A stretch of 64,000 nt of DNA from an uncultured Clostridia bacterium (lineage in GTDB: Bacteria; Bacillota; Clostridia; Lachnospirales; CAG-274). Below the pieces are notes generated by a model. It did not search any database. It had not been told where the DNA came from and saw nothing but the letters and a program-made list of their open reading frames with translations. The position numbers and the translations under genes are program-made. The DNA lies in NCBI GenBank assembly GCA_947589665.1, contig CANQBJ010000003.1, forward strand, positions 1 through 64,000, written 5' to 3'. This document shows, one piece after another, positions 1 through 9,684 of the stretch. How positions within the stretch are numbered: the first letter of the stretch is position 1; each line of letters starts with the position of its first letter.

Positions 1-1
1 C

Positions 2-1258
2 GGAACAGAGCTTATGAAAAGCGGAGATATAAGTGTATATAATGAAAAAAATGACGAATATTGTCTTTATGACAGCAACGGAAAACTCATATTTACAAGT
101 AAGGGCTTTATAAGTTATTCTGAGGACGCAGATGTATATGTGGGCTGGGCATATTTCAGCGGTGCCGAAGGTCACTATTATATATACACAAGACAGGGCA
201 AGAAAATAGCCGAGGCAGGTCATTTGAATTATGGCATTATAGGTAATGGACTTTTGTATGTTGTAAATGATAATGCAGGCAGTACGGATATATATGACAA
301 CAAGGGCAATAAGCTGTGGGAAATACCTGAGCGATGTATGAGCGTATATGCGGATAACGGAATTTTATTTGTGACCGATATAGATAACAATTTCATGGCT
401 TATACCTGTATGGGAGATAAGATTATGTCTAACTCTCAGAATACAGACAACAAAGAAAATGAGCCTGTTGAAATAAAAGACTCCGTACCCGAAGAAAATG
501 AAAATGACATAGATACTCCGTATCAGCACAGGTACATAGGCTGTAACGTGTATATATTCAAGACCGAAGACAATATGCTGGGTATAATGGATAATAAGGG
601 AAATATCATAGTAGAGCCTAAATATTTTGACAGTTCTCTTGTCTTTGACAAGACTTATGCCTATAACGATACTATTACGCTTGAGGACGGAAACAGATTT
701 GATATATATGATACAAAGGGTGTTTTAAAAAAGAGCATAGACAGTCCTTTGGGCTATGAGCTGGCTGAGTATTCAAGTGATAAATACCCTGAATGTTATT
801 ATGTTTCGGATATTTCAGGCTCCAATATCGTTGTTAAGGAATATGTAGGAGATATGTCATCAGAAATGTCTCCTAAAGAGGAAAACTTTATAATACGTCT
901 TTACAGCGAGAAAAAGGCAGGAGAAAACTATTATCGCATAACGCCTTTGCCAAACGGCTGCTTTGCGGCTATAGACAGGGAAACGGGCAAGGGTGTTATA
1001 CTCAGTCCCGACGGAGAGCTTAAGCTGGAGCTTAACAGATATTTATCCCCAAACTATTATGACCATATGGTCATAGGTAAATATATGGTAGGCTATTATG
1101 AACATTCATTCAGATATGAGGATCCCTGTGATTTAATTGACGAAGATGGCAATATCGTTTTTGAAAAGATATACCCCGATGATATTTCATGGGAGTACGG
1201 CAGTGAAATATTTAAGGTAGAGAAAGACGGCAAAGAAGCTGTTCTGGAGGTGCGATAA
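2..1258 (+). CDS. WG-repeat/beta-propeller-like protein, 5' end outside window
   Basis: The reading frame is open from base 2, so the gene probably begins upstream; the first ATG inside the window is at 14. The product is rich in short strand-turn units of the type 'DxxGNxI' (for example around residues 190-205 counted from that ATG, with an IMDNKGNIIVEPKY unit), typical of WG/KWG repeat and propeller-like surface proteins. A low-complexity acidic linker (Asn/Glu/Asp) separates an N-terminal repeat block from a second one. No catalytic motif is visible. It is followed after 3 bp by an SLH-domain gene, which suggests an exported or surface-associated role. Function unknown. Confidence 0.6.
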   Translation, partial: GTELMKSGDISVYNEKNDEYCLYDSNGKLIFTSKGFISYSEDADVYVGWAYFSGAEGHYYIYTRQGKKIAEAGHLNYGIIGNGLLYVVNDNAGSTDIYDNKGNKLWEIPERCMSVYADNGILFVTDIDNNFMAYTCMGDKIMSNSQNTDNKENEPVEIKDSVPEENENDIDTPYQHRYIGCNVYIFKTEDNMLGIMDNKGNIIVEPKYFDSSLVFDKTYAYNDTITLEDGNRFDIYDTKGVLKKSIDSPLGYELAEYSSDKYPECYYVSDISGSNIVVKEYVGDMSSEMSPKEENFIIRLYSEKKAGENYYRITPLPNGCFAAIDRETGKGVILSPDGELKLELNRYLSPNYYDHMVIGKYMVGYYEHSFRYEDPCDLIDEDGNIVFEKIYPDDISWEYGSEIFKVEKDGKEAVLEVR

Positions 1259-1261
1259 GCA

Positions 1262-2836
1262 GTGAAAAAAATGCTTTTGTTTTTTATATCCGCATTATTT
1301 TTCAGTACATATGTATATGCTGATAATTCCTACAGCAAATGGGCTGAGGACAGCATTATATCAGCGATTGAGGCAGGAATAGTGCCGGAGGAATTACAGT
1401 CATACTATACCAAAAATATAACAAGGCAGGAATTTTGCCGCCTTGCCATACAGACCTATCTTGTAAAGACTGATAACAAAACAAATATAAGCTTTGAAAC
1501 GCCCTTTGAGGACATAGACGACGATTATATAACGACTGCATATTATCTCAGGATAGTATCGGGAGTAAATGACAATGAATTTGCGCCCTATAACAACATA
1601 ACACGTCAGGAGGCTGCCGTTATGCTTAATAATCTTGCTGATGTGCTGAATGTATATAAGGACAGTCCGAGACAGGAAAAGTATGTGGATGAAGGCTATT
1701 TTGCTCAGTGGGCAAAGGATCAGATATATTCTGTTACGGGTATTAAAAGCGAAGATACCTATGTTATGACAGGCACGTAACCCAATAAATTTTCTCCGTG
1801 GATGAATTATACAAGAGAACAGGCTATTGCCACTATGTGGAGGCTTTATAACTGCGATACGAGGAGCTTTGAGTTTGTTCTGAAAAATGCAGAGTATGAT
1901 GGATATTTATATTTTGACTATGATGATAATGACTGTCAATGTATTGCAAGACTCAATAAAAATGACTCTCGGCTCGAAATACTTGCTAGAGAACATTATA
2001 TTGACATTAAAAAAACAACTGATGAGTATATATATTATTTATGGAGCGATATGGATACAATGTATTTTTCCCGTATGAACAAGGACGGCGCAGACAGTAA
2101 AATATTGCTTGAAGGTATTGGCGCATACAGTGTGGCTATGAGCGATAACAATATATTCTATTGTAGCTCGGATAAGGTCACAATGGCGGATATTGAAGGA
2201 AATACGCTCTCCGAGTTTGATATTCCTGATGAATTCAGCGTCGTATCGGTAAATGCGGCAGACGGAAGCAAGGTATACATTAGCTTAATGCCAAAGGAAA
2301 ACGAAACATCATCCGAGCCTGTGTCATATTCATATAAATATGATTTTGAAACAGGTGAGCTTACCGATATTTTGATCAATGGCGAAAGAGCAAGCTTTCA
2401 TTGTAATGACGCCGGTGTTACAGACGGTAAATCAATTTACTATAAGGTCACTAAAATAATAGGTTGGTCACATCCTATGGAAAGCTATTCTGTTAACAAA
2501 TGCGATATGGACAGGTCGGAGGAGGTCAGCATAGGAGTTTTTAACCTCAACAGTGCTGAAAGGCTGTACCCTTACGGCAATTGTATGTATACCACTGCAT
2601 TTAACGGGGCTGTCGGTATAGTAAGAGTATTTGCCAACGGCGGCATACAGAAAATTACGGATTTTGATCGTTATTACGATAATAATACACTGAGCGATAT
2701 TTCTATATTGGATATACAAGATGGCGTACTCTATTATAAGATTAGTCTGTACGATGCCCTGAGCAATAATAAAAAAGTCCGTATATGCAGCATAAACACA
2801 GACGGTACGGACAACAAAACTATATGTGATCTATAA
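1262..2836 (+). pseudogene. SLH-domain surface protein with DUF5050-like C-terminus, interrupted by one in-frame TAA
   Basis: The GTG start at 1262 follows a GGAGGTG ribosome binding site and opens a signal peptide (about 20 residues, ending VYA). Residues 25-165 hold two S-layer homology repeats (ITRQEFCRLA, ITRQEAAVML). At 1778-1780 a TAA occurs, but the same frame continues without any shift: PNKFSPW, then NYTREQAIATM, which is the third SLH repeat, then a long region of propeller-like strands resembling DUF5050 to a TAA at 2834-2836. An ATG at 1802 has no ribosome binding site and falls inside the SLH motif, so a separate downstream gene is unlikely. Read as a gene with a single nonsense codon (true mutation, phase variant, readthrough or sequence error). 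An intact version would anchor to the cell wall by its SLH repeats. Confidence 0.75.
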
Positions 2837-2843
2837 AACTTAA

Positions 2844-2866
2844 ACGGAGCTGCAAAGCAGCTCCGT
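2844..2866. terminator. hairpin between convergent genes
   Basis: Ten-base perfect arms ACGGAGCTGC / GCAGCTCCGT around an AAA loop, just after the SLH gene and before the end of the convergent P-loop gene. The T-run is weak, so it is probably a shared, partly effective terminator. Confidence 0.6.
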
Positions 2867-2888
2867 AATTTCCGTAAATTCTGTATAT

Positions 2889-3305
2889 TTAAGCCATTAC
2901 CACATCGGCAATTTCCTTCGGCAATTCAGCCGGAAGAGCATTGGCAGAGGCAATAAAGTCAATACCATATTTTTCGCTTATAGACTTTAACTTAGCAACA
3001 AGCTTTATAAAATCCTCGCCGCTTAGCTTAGAAACTATTTTAAATATACCGTCTATATAAATTTTCTCAATATCGCCGTTCTGAGAGTGTATACCGTAAA
3101 TAAATGCCAGAAGCTCTCTGTAATTGACAAGTGGAAATTCACCTATCTCAACAAATCTGATAGAGTGATCAAGATCATAAATATGTCTTGAATCATCATC
3201 TATGTATACTATACATCCGTTTGCTTCCTTTGCGGCATTGTTTGCCATTTCAATCAATTTCTTAGTCTTTCCTTCGCCTTTACCCCCGGCTAATATCTGT
3301 ACCAT
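2889..3305 (-). CDS. small P-loop NTPase of unknown function
   Basis: The start is the ATG at 3305, preceded by AAGGAGGAG; a longer frame exists upstream but lacks a site. The 138-residue product opens with a Walker A motif (GGKGEGKTKK, about residues 6-15) and has a Walker B-like strand (EKIYIDGIF, about residue 85). It resembles the minimal ATP-binding folds of thymidine-kinase or RecA-like proteins but lacks the thymidine kinase lasso cysteines. No membrane segment is seen. It is convergent with the SLH gene and divergent from parE. I do not recognise a named family. Confidence 0.7.
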   Translation of the reverse strand: MVQILAGGKGEGKTKKLIEMANNAAKEANGCIVYIDDDSRHIYDLDHSIRFVEIGEFPLVNYRELLAFIYGIHSQNGDIEKIYIDGIFKIVSKLSGEDFIKLVAKLKSISEKYGIDFIASANALPAELPKEIADVVMA

Positions 3306-3492
3306 AATAATCTCCTCCTTGCTTTTATGCAATTTAGTAAAATATCGGAACATTTGCTCCGACTGTATCTAATATATATATTCTACGCACATATGGGTTA
3401 TCCTTTTTTTATATGAAAAAAATTTTTTTGCTTGCAAAATTTGTCCAAATAGGTTAATCTATTATATAGAGTTATGAAAGGATAGAAGTATT

Positions 3493-5469
3493 ATGAGTAA
3501 TAATAAGCCTACAGAGTACACAAACGAAAGCATAAGCGCCCTCAAGGGAGCAGACAGAGTGCGTCTGCGCCCCAGCGTTATATTTGGTTCAGACGGAATA
3601 GAGGGCTGCGAACATTCCGTATTTGAGATACTTTCCAATGCCATTGACGAGGCAAGAGAGGGATATGGCAATAAAATAGAGATAATATTAGGCAAAGATA
3701 ACGATATTACAGTTATTGACCACGGCAGAGGCATACCTGTGGATTATAATGCAAATGAGGATAAGTTCAACTGGGAGCTTCTCTTTTGTGAGATGTATGC
3801 AGGCGGCAAGTATAACAACAACAGCGGAGATAACTATGAATACAGTCTGGGGCTTAACGGTCTGGGACTTTGCGCAACTCAGTACAGCTCAGAATTTATG
3901 GAAGTCACAATTGTAAGGGACGGCTATAAATATGAGCTTTATTTTGAGAAGGGCGAAAATGTAGGCGGACTTAAAAAGGAGCCTACAGCAAGCAAAAGAA
4001 CAGGCTCCGTTATCCACTGGAAACCGGACAGAGAGGTTTTTACGGATATAAATATTCCCCTTGAATACTATCAGAGCGTACTCAAAAGGCAGTGTATAGT
4101 TAATGCAGGGCTTACTTTTGTACTTACCGATGAAAGCACAAGGGAAAAGTATACCTATTGCTATCCCGAGGGTATACGCGACTATATAAGCGAGATAGCA
4201 GGGGAAAAGGCTTTTACCGAGATACAGTATTATGAAAACGAAACAAAGGGCCGTGACAGAGAGGATAAGGAGGAGTACAAGTTCAAATTTGAGCTTGCGT
4301 TCTGCTTCAACAACGATGTGAATTTACTGGAATACTATCACAATTCAAGCTTTCTCGAGCATGGCGGCTCTCCCGATAAGGCGGTAAGGACAGCCTTTGT
4401 ATATGCTATTGACAATTATTTAAAGAACAATAATCTGTATAACAAGACAGAAAAGAAAATAGTCTTTACTGATGTTGAGGATAGTTTGGTACTCATAATA
4501 AACAGCTTTTCAACTGTTACAAGCTATGAAAATCAGACTAAGAAATCAATTACCAATAAATTTATACGCGAGGCTCTTACCGATTATCTCAAAAAGCAGC
4601 TTGAGGTCTATTTTATTGAAAACAAGGCGGACGCAGACAAGATAGCAAAGCAGGTCCTTGTAAACAAGAGAAGCCGTGAGACCGCTGAAAAGACAAGGGT
4701 AAATATCAAGAAAAAGCTGACAGGCTCTCTTGATATGAATAACAGAGTTGAAAAGTTTGTAAACTGCCGTACCAAGGATGTTTCAAGAAGAGAGCTTTAT
4801 ATAGTAGAGGGTGATTCCGCTCTTGGCTCTGTAGTGCTTGGAAGAGATGCTGAATTCCAGGGCGTTATGCCTGTAAGAGGCAAGATACTCAACTGCCTTA
4901 AGGCAAATTATGACAAGATATTCAAAAGTGAGATCATTACAGACCTCCTTAAGGTGCTGGGCTGCGGTGTGGAAATAAAGAGCAAGCATAATTCAGATCT
5001 TAACAGCTTTGATATAAACCAGCTGAGATGGTCTAAAATAGTAATATGCACAGATGCCGATGTAGACGGCTTTCATATAAGAACTCTTATACTGACTATG
5101 CTCTATAGACTTGTACCTACGCTTATAGAACAGAGAAAGGTATTTATTGCGGAATCTCCTCTTTATGAGATAAATTCAGCTAAGAAAACATATTTTGCCT
5201 ATACGGAAAAGGAAAAGGCGGATATTATAAGTAAGCTGAACGGCAAATACGAGGTCCAGCGTTCCAAGGGTCTGGGAGAAAACGAGCCCGAAATGATGTG
5301 GCAGACTACTATGAATCCCGAAACCAGGAGACTTATACTTGTGCTTCCCGAAGACGCAGAAAAAACCGCAGATATATTTGATATGCTTTTAGGAGACAAT
5401 CTGAAGGGCAGAAAAGAGCATATAGAGGAATTCGGACATATGTACATTGATCTTACAGAAATAAGCTAA
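3493..5469 (+). CDS. parE: DNA topoisomerase IV subunit B (ParE-type)
   Basis: ATPase subunit of a type IIA topoisomerase; with the next gene it would decatenate or relax DNA. The N-terminal GHKL ATPase carries NAIDEA (Asn for Mg), DHGRGIP and GLNGLG motifs in the first 130 residues. The TOPRIM domain shows EGDSA (E439-D441) and DADVDG (D521, D523, D525). At 658 residues it matches the short Gram-positive ParE/GyrB type without the proteobacterial insert. Start ATG at 3493 follows AAAGGA. It is 11 bp upstream of parC and cotranscribed. A second copy (gyrBA) is expected elsewhere; the split from gyrase rests on the gene pairing and ParC sequence. Confidence 0.9.
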   Translation: MSNNKPTEYTNESISALKGADRVRLRPSVIFGSDGIEGCEHSVFEILSNAIDEAREGYGNKIEIILGKDNDITVIDHGRGIPVDYNANEDKFNWELLFCEMYAGGKYNNNSGDNYEYSLGLNGLGLCATQYSSEFMEVTIVRDGYKYELYFEKGENVGGLKKEPTASKRTGSVIHWKPDREVFTDINIPLEYYQSVLKRQCIVNAGLTFVLTDESTREKYTYCYPEGIRDYISEIAGEKAFTEIQYYENETKGRDREDKEEYKFKFELAFCFNNDVNLLEYYHNSSFLEHGGSPDKAVRTAFVYAIDNYLKNNNLYNKTEKKIVFTDVEDSLVLIINSFSTVTSYENQTKKSITNKFIREALTDYLKKQLEVYFIENKADADKIAKQVLVNKRSRETAEKTRVNIKKKLTGSLDMNNRVEKFVNCRTKDVSRRELYIVEGDSALGSVVLGRDAEFQGVMPVRGKILNCLKANYDKIFKSEIITDLLKVLGCGVEIKSKHNSDLNSFDINQLRWSKIVICTDADVDGFHIRTLILTMLYRLVPTLIEQRKVFIAESPLYEINSAKKTYFAYTEKEKADIISKLNGKYEVQRSKGLGENEPEMMWQTTMNPETRRLILVLPEDAEKTADIFDMLLGDNLKGRKEHIEEFGHMYIDLTEIS

Positions 5470-5480
5470 GAGGTAATATT

Positions 5481-7709
5481 ATGGCTAAAAAGAAGGATAA
5501 TAATATGGTTGTGAACAATTTCATAGAGCAGAATATTACAGAAACACTTGAGCTTAACTATATGCCCTATGCCATGAGTGAAATAGTTTCAAGAGCAATT
5601 CCTGAAATAGATGGCTTTAAGCCTGCTCACAGAAAGCTGCTTTATACTATGTATAAAATGGGACTTCTGAACGGCAGCAGGACTAAGTCTACCAATGTAG
5701 TGGGACAGACTATGAAGCTTAATCCTCACGGCGACGCAACTATATATGAAACTATGGTAAGACTTACAAGGGGAAATGACGCTTTGTTGCATCCCTTTGT
5801 AGACAGCAAGGGTAACTTCGGCAAGGTATATTCCAGGGATATGGCGTATGCCGCTTCAAGATATACGGAGGTAAAGCTTGATACCTTCTGCAATGAACTC
5901 TTCAAGGGTATTGATAAAAATACCGTAGACTTTATAGATAACTATGACGGCAAAATGAAGGAGCCTGTGCTATTCCCCACAACATTTCCCAATATTCTTG
6001 TTACGCCTAATCAGGGTATTGCCGTTAGTATGGCAAGCTCCATATGCAGCTTTAATTTAAAAGAGGTATGCGATACCACTATACACTATATCAAGAATAA
6101 GAAAACGGATATTAAGAAATATCTCAAGGCTCCAGACTTTACAACAGGCGGAGAGCTTATATACAACGAAGAGGAAATCGATAAGATATATAAGACGGGA
6201 AGGGGAAGCTTTAAAGTAAGGGGCCGCTACAGATATGACAAAAAGAACAGTCTGATAGAAATATATGAAATTCCCTATTCCACAAATATAGAAAGTATCA
6301 TTGAGAAAATAATATCCCTTGTAAAGCTGAATAAGCTCAAGGAAATAAACGATGTCAGAAACGAGACCGATCTTAAGGGACTTAAGATCACCATAGATGT
6401 CAAGAGAAATACCGATCCCGACAAGCTTATGTCCAAACTCTACTCCATGACTCCCTTAGAGGACAGCTTTAGCTGCAATTTCAATATACTTGTAAACGGC
6501 AGACCCAAGACAATGGGTATAGGCGGTATACTTGATGAATGGCTGGCTTTCAGGACAGAGTGCATAAAAAGGCAGACGGAATATGACTTTGACAAGAAAT
6601 GGGACAGACATCACCTGCTTATAGGACTTCAGGAAATAATACTGGATATAGACAAGGCTATCAGAATAATAAGGGAGACCGAGGATGATTCTATGGTCAT
6701 TCCCAATCTTATGAAGGGCTTTGACATAGATGAACTTCAGGCGGAGTATGTTGCCGAAATAAAGCTGAGAAATTTAAACAAGGACTATCTTTTAAAGCAA
6801 ACCGAGGCTATAAAGGACCTTGAAAAAGAAATGTCTGAATTACAGGATATACTTAACTGCGAAGCCCTTATAAATGATATTATTATAGAAGAGCTTAAGC
6901 AGATATCCAAAAAATACGGCAAGCCCAGAAGGACCGATATCATATACCGCGAGGAAATAGTCACTGTAAGCGATGACGATCTTATAGAGGATTATCCTGT
7001 TACTCTTTTCCTTACAAGAGAAAACTATTTCAAGAAAATAACTCAGGTATCTCTCCAGGCGTCCATGAGAGTGTCTGCGGAGCATAAGCTTAAGGAAAAC
7101 GATGAAATAATACAGGTGCTTGACAGCAATAATAAAAATGAACTTCTTATGTTCTCCGACAAGCAGAATGTGTATAAGGTAAAGGCTTATGATCTGCCTG
7201 AGTGCAAGACAAGCAGTATGGGCGAATATCTAAACAACATACTGGGAATGGATGTTGACGAGAGAATAGTGTTTATGGCAAATGCCAATGACTATAAGGG
7301 CTATATACTCTTTGCCTATGAAAACGGAAAAATAGCAAAGGTAGAAATGTCAGCCTATGCCACTAAGGTAAACAGGAAGAAGCTTATAAATGCATATTCG
7401 GGCAAGTGTCCACTTGTAGGAGCTCTTTATATAGAGAATGAAAAGGATATAGTCCTTGTAAGAGACAGCGATAAAGCAATGCTTATAGATTCTTCATTTA
7501 TACCTCTTAAGCAGACAAAGAATACAGGAGGGGTGCAGATATACACTCTTAAGAAGAACAGCAGGCTTACAAGGATAATGAACAAGGAGGATTTTATATC
7601 CGATGATGTGGAATACTACAGATGTTCAAAGGCTCCTGCCACGGGTCATTTCATTAATGAGGATGACAAGGACAAGAATGATTTGCCAAGACAAATGAAT
7701 TTATTTTAG
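5481..7709 (+). CDS. parC: DNA topoisomerase IV subunit A (ParC-type)
   Basis: Breakage-reunion subunit partnering ParE. The winged-helix/tower region includes the catalytic tyrosine in AASRYTEV (Tyr128) and the conserved RPK-like start DGFKPAHRKLLY. The quinolone-determining loop reads PHGDATIYE, giving Ala86 and Glu90 where E. coli GyrA has Ser83 and Asp87. The C-terminal third (about 500-742) is the propeller region, but no GyrA-box (QRRGGKG-like) is visible, which favours topoisomerase IV over gyrase. Start ATG follows AGAGGTAATATT. It ends with a hairpin terminator. Family assignment is firm; ParC versus an accessory GyrA paralogue is less so. Confidence 0.88.
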   Translation: MAKKKDNNMVVNNFIEQNITETLELNYMPYAMSEIVSRAIPEIDGFKPAHRKLLYTMYKMGLLNGSRTKSTNVVGQTMKLNPHGDATIYETMVRLTRGNDALLHPFVDSKGNFGKVYSRDMAYAASRYTEVKLDTFCNELFKGIDKNTVDFIDNYDGKMKEPVLFPTTFPNILVTPNQGIAVSMASSICSFNLKEVCDTTIHYIKNKKTDIKKYLKAPDFTTGGELIYNEEEIDKIYKTGRGSFKVRGRYRYDKKNSLIEIYEIPYSTNIESIIEKIISLVKLNKLKEINDVRNETDLKGLKITIDVKRNTDPDKLMSKLYSMTPLEDSFSCNFNILVNGRPKTMGIGGILDEWLAFRTECIKRQTEYDFDKKWDRHHLLIGLQEIILDIDKAIRIIRETEDDSMVIPNLMKGFDIDELQAEYVAEIKLRNLNKDYLLKQTEAIKDLEKEMSELQDILNCEALINDIIIEELKQISKKYGKPRRTDIIYREEIVTVSDDDLIEDYPVTLFLTRENYFKKITQVSLQASMRVSAEHKLKENDEIIQVLDSNNKNELLMFSDKQNVYKVKAYDLPECKTSSMGEYLNNILGMDVDERIVFMANANDYKGYILFAYENGKIAKVEMSAYATKVNRKKLINAYSGKCPLVGALYIENEKDIVLVRDSDKAMLIDSSFIPLKQTKNTGGVQIYTLKKNSRLTRIMNKEDFISDDVEYYRCSKAPATGHFINEDDKDKNDLPRQMNLF

Positions 7710-7711
7710 AA

Positions 7712-7749
7712 AAAATGGCTGGTTTTTGAAAAGCAAAATCAGCCATTTT
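7712..7749 (+). terminator. terminator of parE-parC
   Basis: Arms AAAATGGCTG and CAGCCATTTT lie just after the parC stop, with A/T-rich flanks on both sides. Confidence 0.75.
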
Positions 7750-7808
7750 AAAATTTAAACTGACTAAATCAGAAAATAAAAATTTTTAAAATTTTTTAAA
7801 AAAAGGTA

Positions 7809-7864
7809 TTGACAAAATAAAAGATATAGGTTATTATATATATACAAGATAACCTACAGGTTAT
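7809..7864 (+). promoter_or_regulatory. promoter with palindromic operator, no intact gene behind it
   Basis: TTGACA (7809-7814), 17 bp, TATTAT (7832-7837). Around the expected start site is a palindrome ATAACCTACAGGTTAT (7849-7864; 7-bp arms, 2-bp centre), and a third GGTTAT half-site sits at 7829-7834, overlapping the -10. This layout is typical of an autoregulated repressor gene (MarR-like or similar). Strong Shine-Dalgarno-like sequences follow at 7867-7887. Confidence 0.6.
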
Positions 7865-7886
7865 AATAAGGAGAAGGAAGAAAGGA

Positions 7887-8404
7887 GTGAGACCACCAAA
7901 CACAGCAGAATTAGTCATGTAACATAATAGCTGACAACTTTTACAAAAGTATTGAAACCAAAACACTATAAACAAATTTAAAAAATAAAGCCCTTAAGTA
8001 TGAAAAATGAACGCTTGATCTTGACAAAATAAAAATGCCGGATTGAAGTCGATTAAGGTGTAGAAAATAGCATAATAATCACAGCTATATATGTTATAAT
8101 GACCGGGAAAAATTAATATAGATGTAACTGTTGTAAAACAATTAAAATCAAATAATTAAATTTCATAATAAAAGACATTACGAATTTAAGAAATAATATT
8201 AAATATCAAATAAAAGCTCATTTAATAAAACTAAATTGGTAGTTCAAAAAGCTCTGAGTTATCAATAACAACTAAATATATTAAAATTAAAATTATAATT
8301 AAATGACCTTATTAATGAAGAGAAATTCAGGGAATGGAATAAAAAATGAAATTTAATTAAAAACAGAAAAGAAAGTGATTGAAATGATTGACGAATCAAA
8401 GTAA
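7887..8404 (+). pseudogene. decayed small gene or untranslated RNA between promoter and terminator
   Basis: After the ribosome binding site a GTG opens an 11-codon frame (MRPPNTAELVM) ending in TAA. The same frame then reads HNS-stop-QLLQKY-stop-NQNTINKFKK-stop, protein-like text with stop codons. Near the 3' end another frame reads KKVIEMIDESK before a TAA at 8402-8404. The start and end frames differ, so at least one indel is required. The pattern fits a dead gene of about 150 codons, possibly an autoregulated MarR-type regulator given the operator, but the family call is a guess. The alternative is a roughly 600-nt noncoding RNA. The stretch is very A/T rich and has no intact ORF on either strand. 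Confidence 0.3.
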
Positions 8405-8448
8405 CAGGCTGTTATCTGATAAATAGATTAGATAACAGCCTGTTTTTT
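8403..8448 (+). terminator. strong Rho-independent terminator
   Basis: Perfect 15-bp arms (8403-8417 and 8430-8444; AACAGGCTGTTATCT and its complement), 12-nt loop, followed by a T-run. It closes the transcription unit starting at 7809. Confidence 0.85.
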
Positions 8449-8540
8449 GTGTAAAAAATTGATTGCAATATAAATATTTAACAGCTTTTTAATATGATTA
8501 TGCTACACTTTATTTATTACCGGGATAAGGAGTGTAAGTT

Positions 8541-9590
8541 ATGAAGAAATTTATTGCTGTAATTCTAATTTTATTTTTATTTACAGGCTGTTCATACATA
8601 GGTGACAATAATATAAATCACGCAGAAGGATTTGATTATACCGACAGCGAGGAGATATCCGAATTAAGGTATCTGTATTTTGGGAATATGTCGCCCTTAA
8701 GATTTGCTGTATTAAAGGAAATAATACTTAACTCTACTGTTGATTTAAAGAAATATTATAGGTACGAATATAATGGAGGAGAAATAGAAACTGTTTATTT
8801 GGATTATGAAATAGATGAAATAGGGCAGATAATTGAATGTGTTGATAATGAAAATGTAAAGGAGGATATATTCAGAGTTTATGCTCTTTTAAAGTACGCT
8901 GATGAAAATAATTCACAGCCTGCCTTTGATGCTGCCTATGAAATTCTTGAGACCCTTAATGCCTATCTTTTTAATTATCCACTTACTCAGAGTATATTCA
9001 GCGGCTGGGAGCTTTATGTAGATGCCGCAGATATGGATGAATTTTATCCCTATGCTGTGTCTTTTGGCTATGACTATACTACAGATGAAATGGAGCTTGC
9101 CCTTAAAAATACTGATATGCCGAAAGACTATGAGCTTAAAAATAAAATCGAGGCACGAGAAAAAGAAACAGATAAACAGACAATAGACCTAAAGAATAAT
9201 AACACAAGAGTGTTTGAATATATGCATTCAGTAAGTCAGTATGCGGAAAGGCTTAAATTTGCAGCTAATAATTATGTTCAGGACGATATTTATAGTTACC
9301 AAAAAAATGTAAACGAAGCAATAGCGGACCTTGACAGTGAGACCGACAAGCTGCTTAGCTTTCTAAAAGAGGGGGATATAAAGCAGGAATATATTGCTCT
9401 TTCGGAACTTATAAAAACCTTTGAAAATAAATTTAAAGACAACTATACCAACATTGATATATTGTCTGATATAAATGAAATATATTATAAGGCAATAAAA
9501 CCGGAATATCTGTATTGTGGCTTGGATAATAATTGGCTCAACGAAAATATTATACTTGAAGGAATTACAAGAGAATTGGATAATGAATGA
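8541..9590 (+). CDS. lipoprotein of unknown function
   Basis: The ATG at 8541 follows AAGGAGTG. The product has a lipoprotein signal with lipobox LFTGC (Cys17), so it should be anchored to the outer face of the membrane. The mature part (about 330 residues) is acidic and mostly helical, with heptad-like stretches in the last 150 residues, and no recognisable catalytic motif. It stands alone between a terminator and a repeat element. No family recognised. Confidence 0.7.
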   Translation: MKKFIAVILILFLFTGCSYIGDNNINHAEGFDYTDSEEISELRYLYFGNMSPLRFAVLKEIILNSTVDLKKYYRYEYNGGEIETVYLDYEIDEIGQIIECVDNENVKEDIFRVYALLKYADENNSQPAFDAAYEILETLNAYLFNYPLTQSIFSGWELYVDAADMDEFYPYAVSFGYDYTTDEMELALKNTDMPKDYELKNKIEAREKETDKQTIDLKNNNTRVFEYMHSVSQYAERLKFAANNYVQDDIYSYQKNVNEAIADLDSETDKLLSFLKEGDIKQEYIALSELIKTFENKFKDNYTNIDILSDINEIYYKAIKPEYLYCGLDNNWLNENIILEGITRELDNE

Positions 9591-9684
9591 TATAAATTGA
9601 CTACTTTAGATCCGGCTTTTTGACTTTTTGATACAAAATATAGCTGAAAAGAAAATATTTTGGCTAAATAGGGACTGTCGCATA

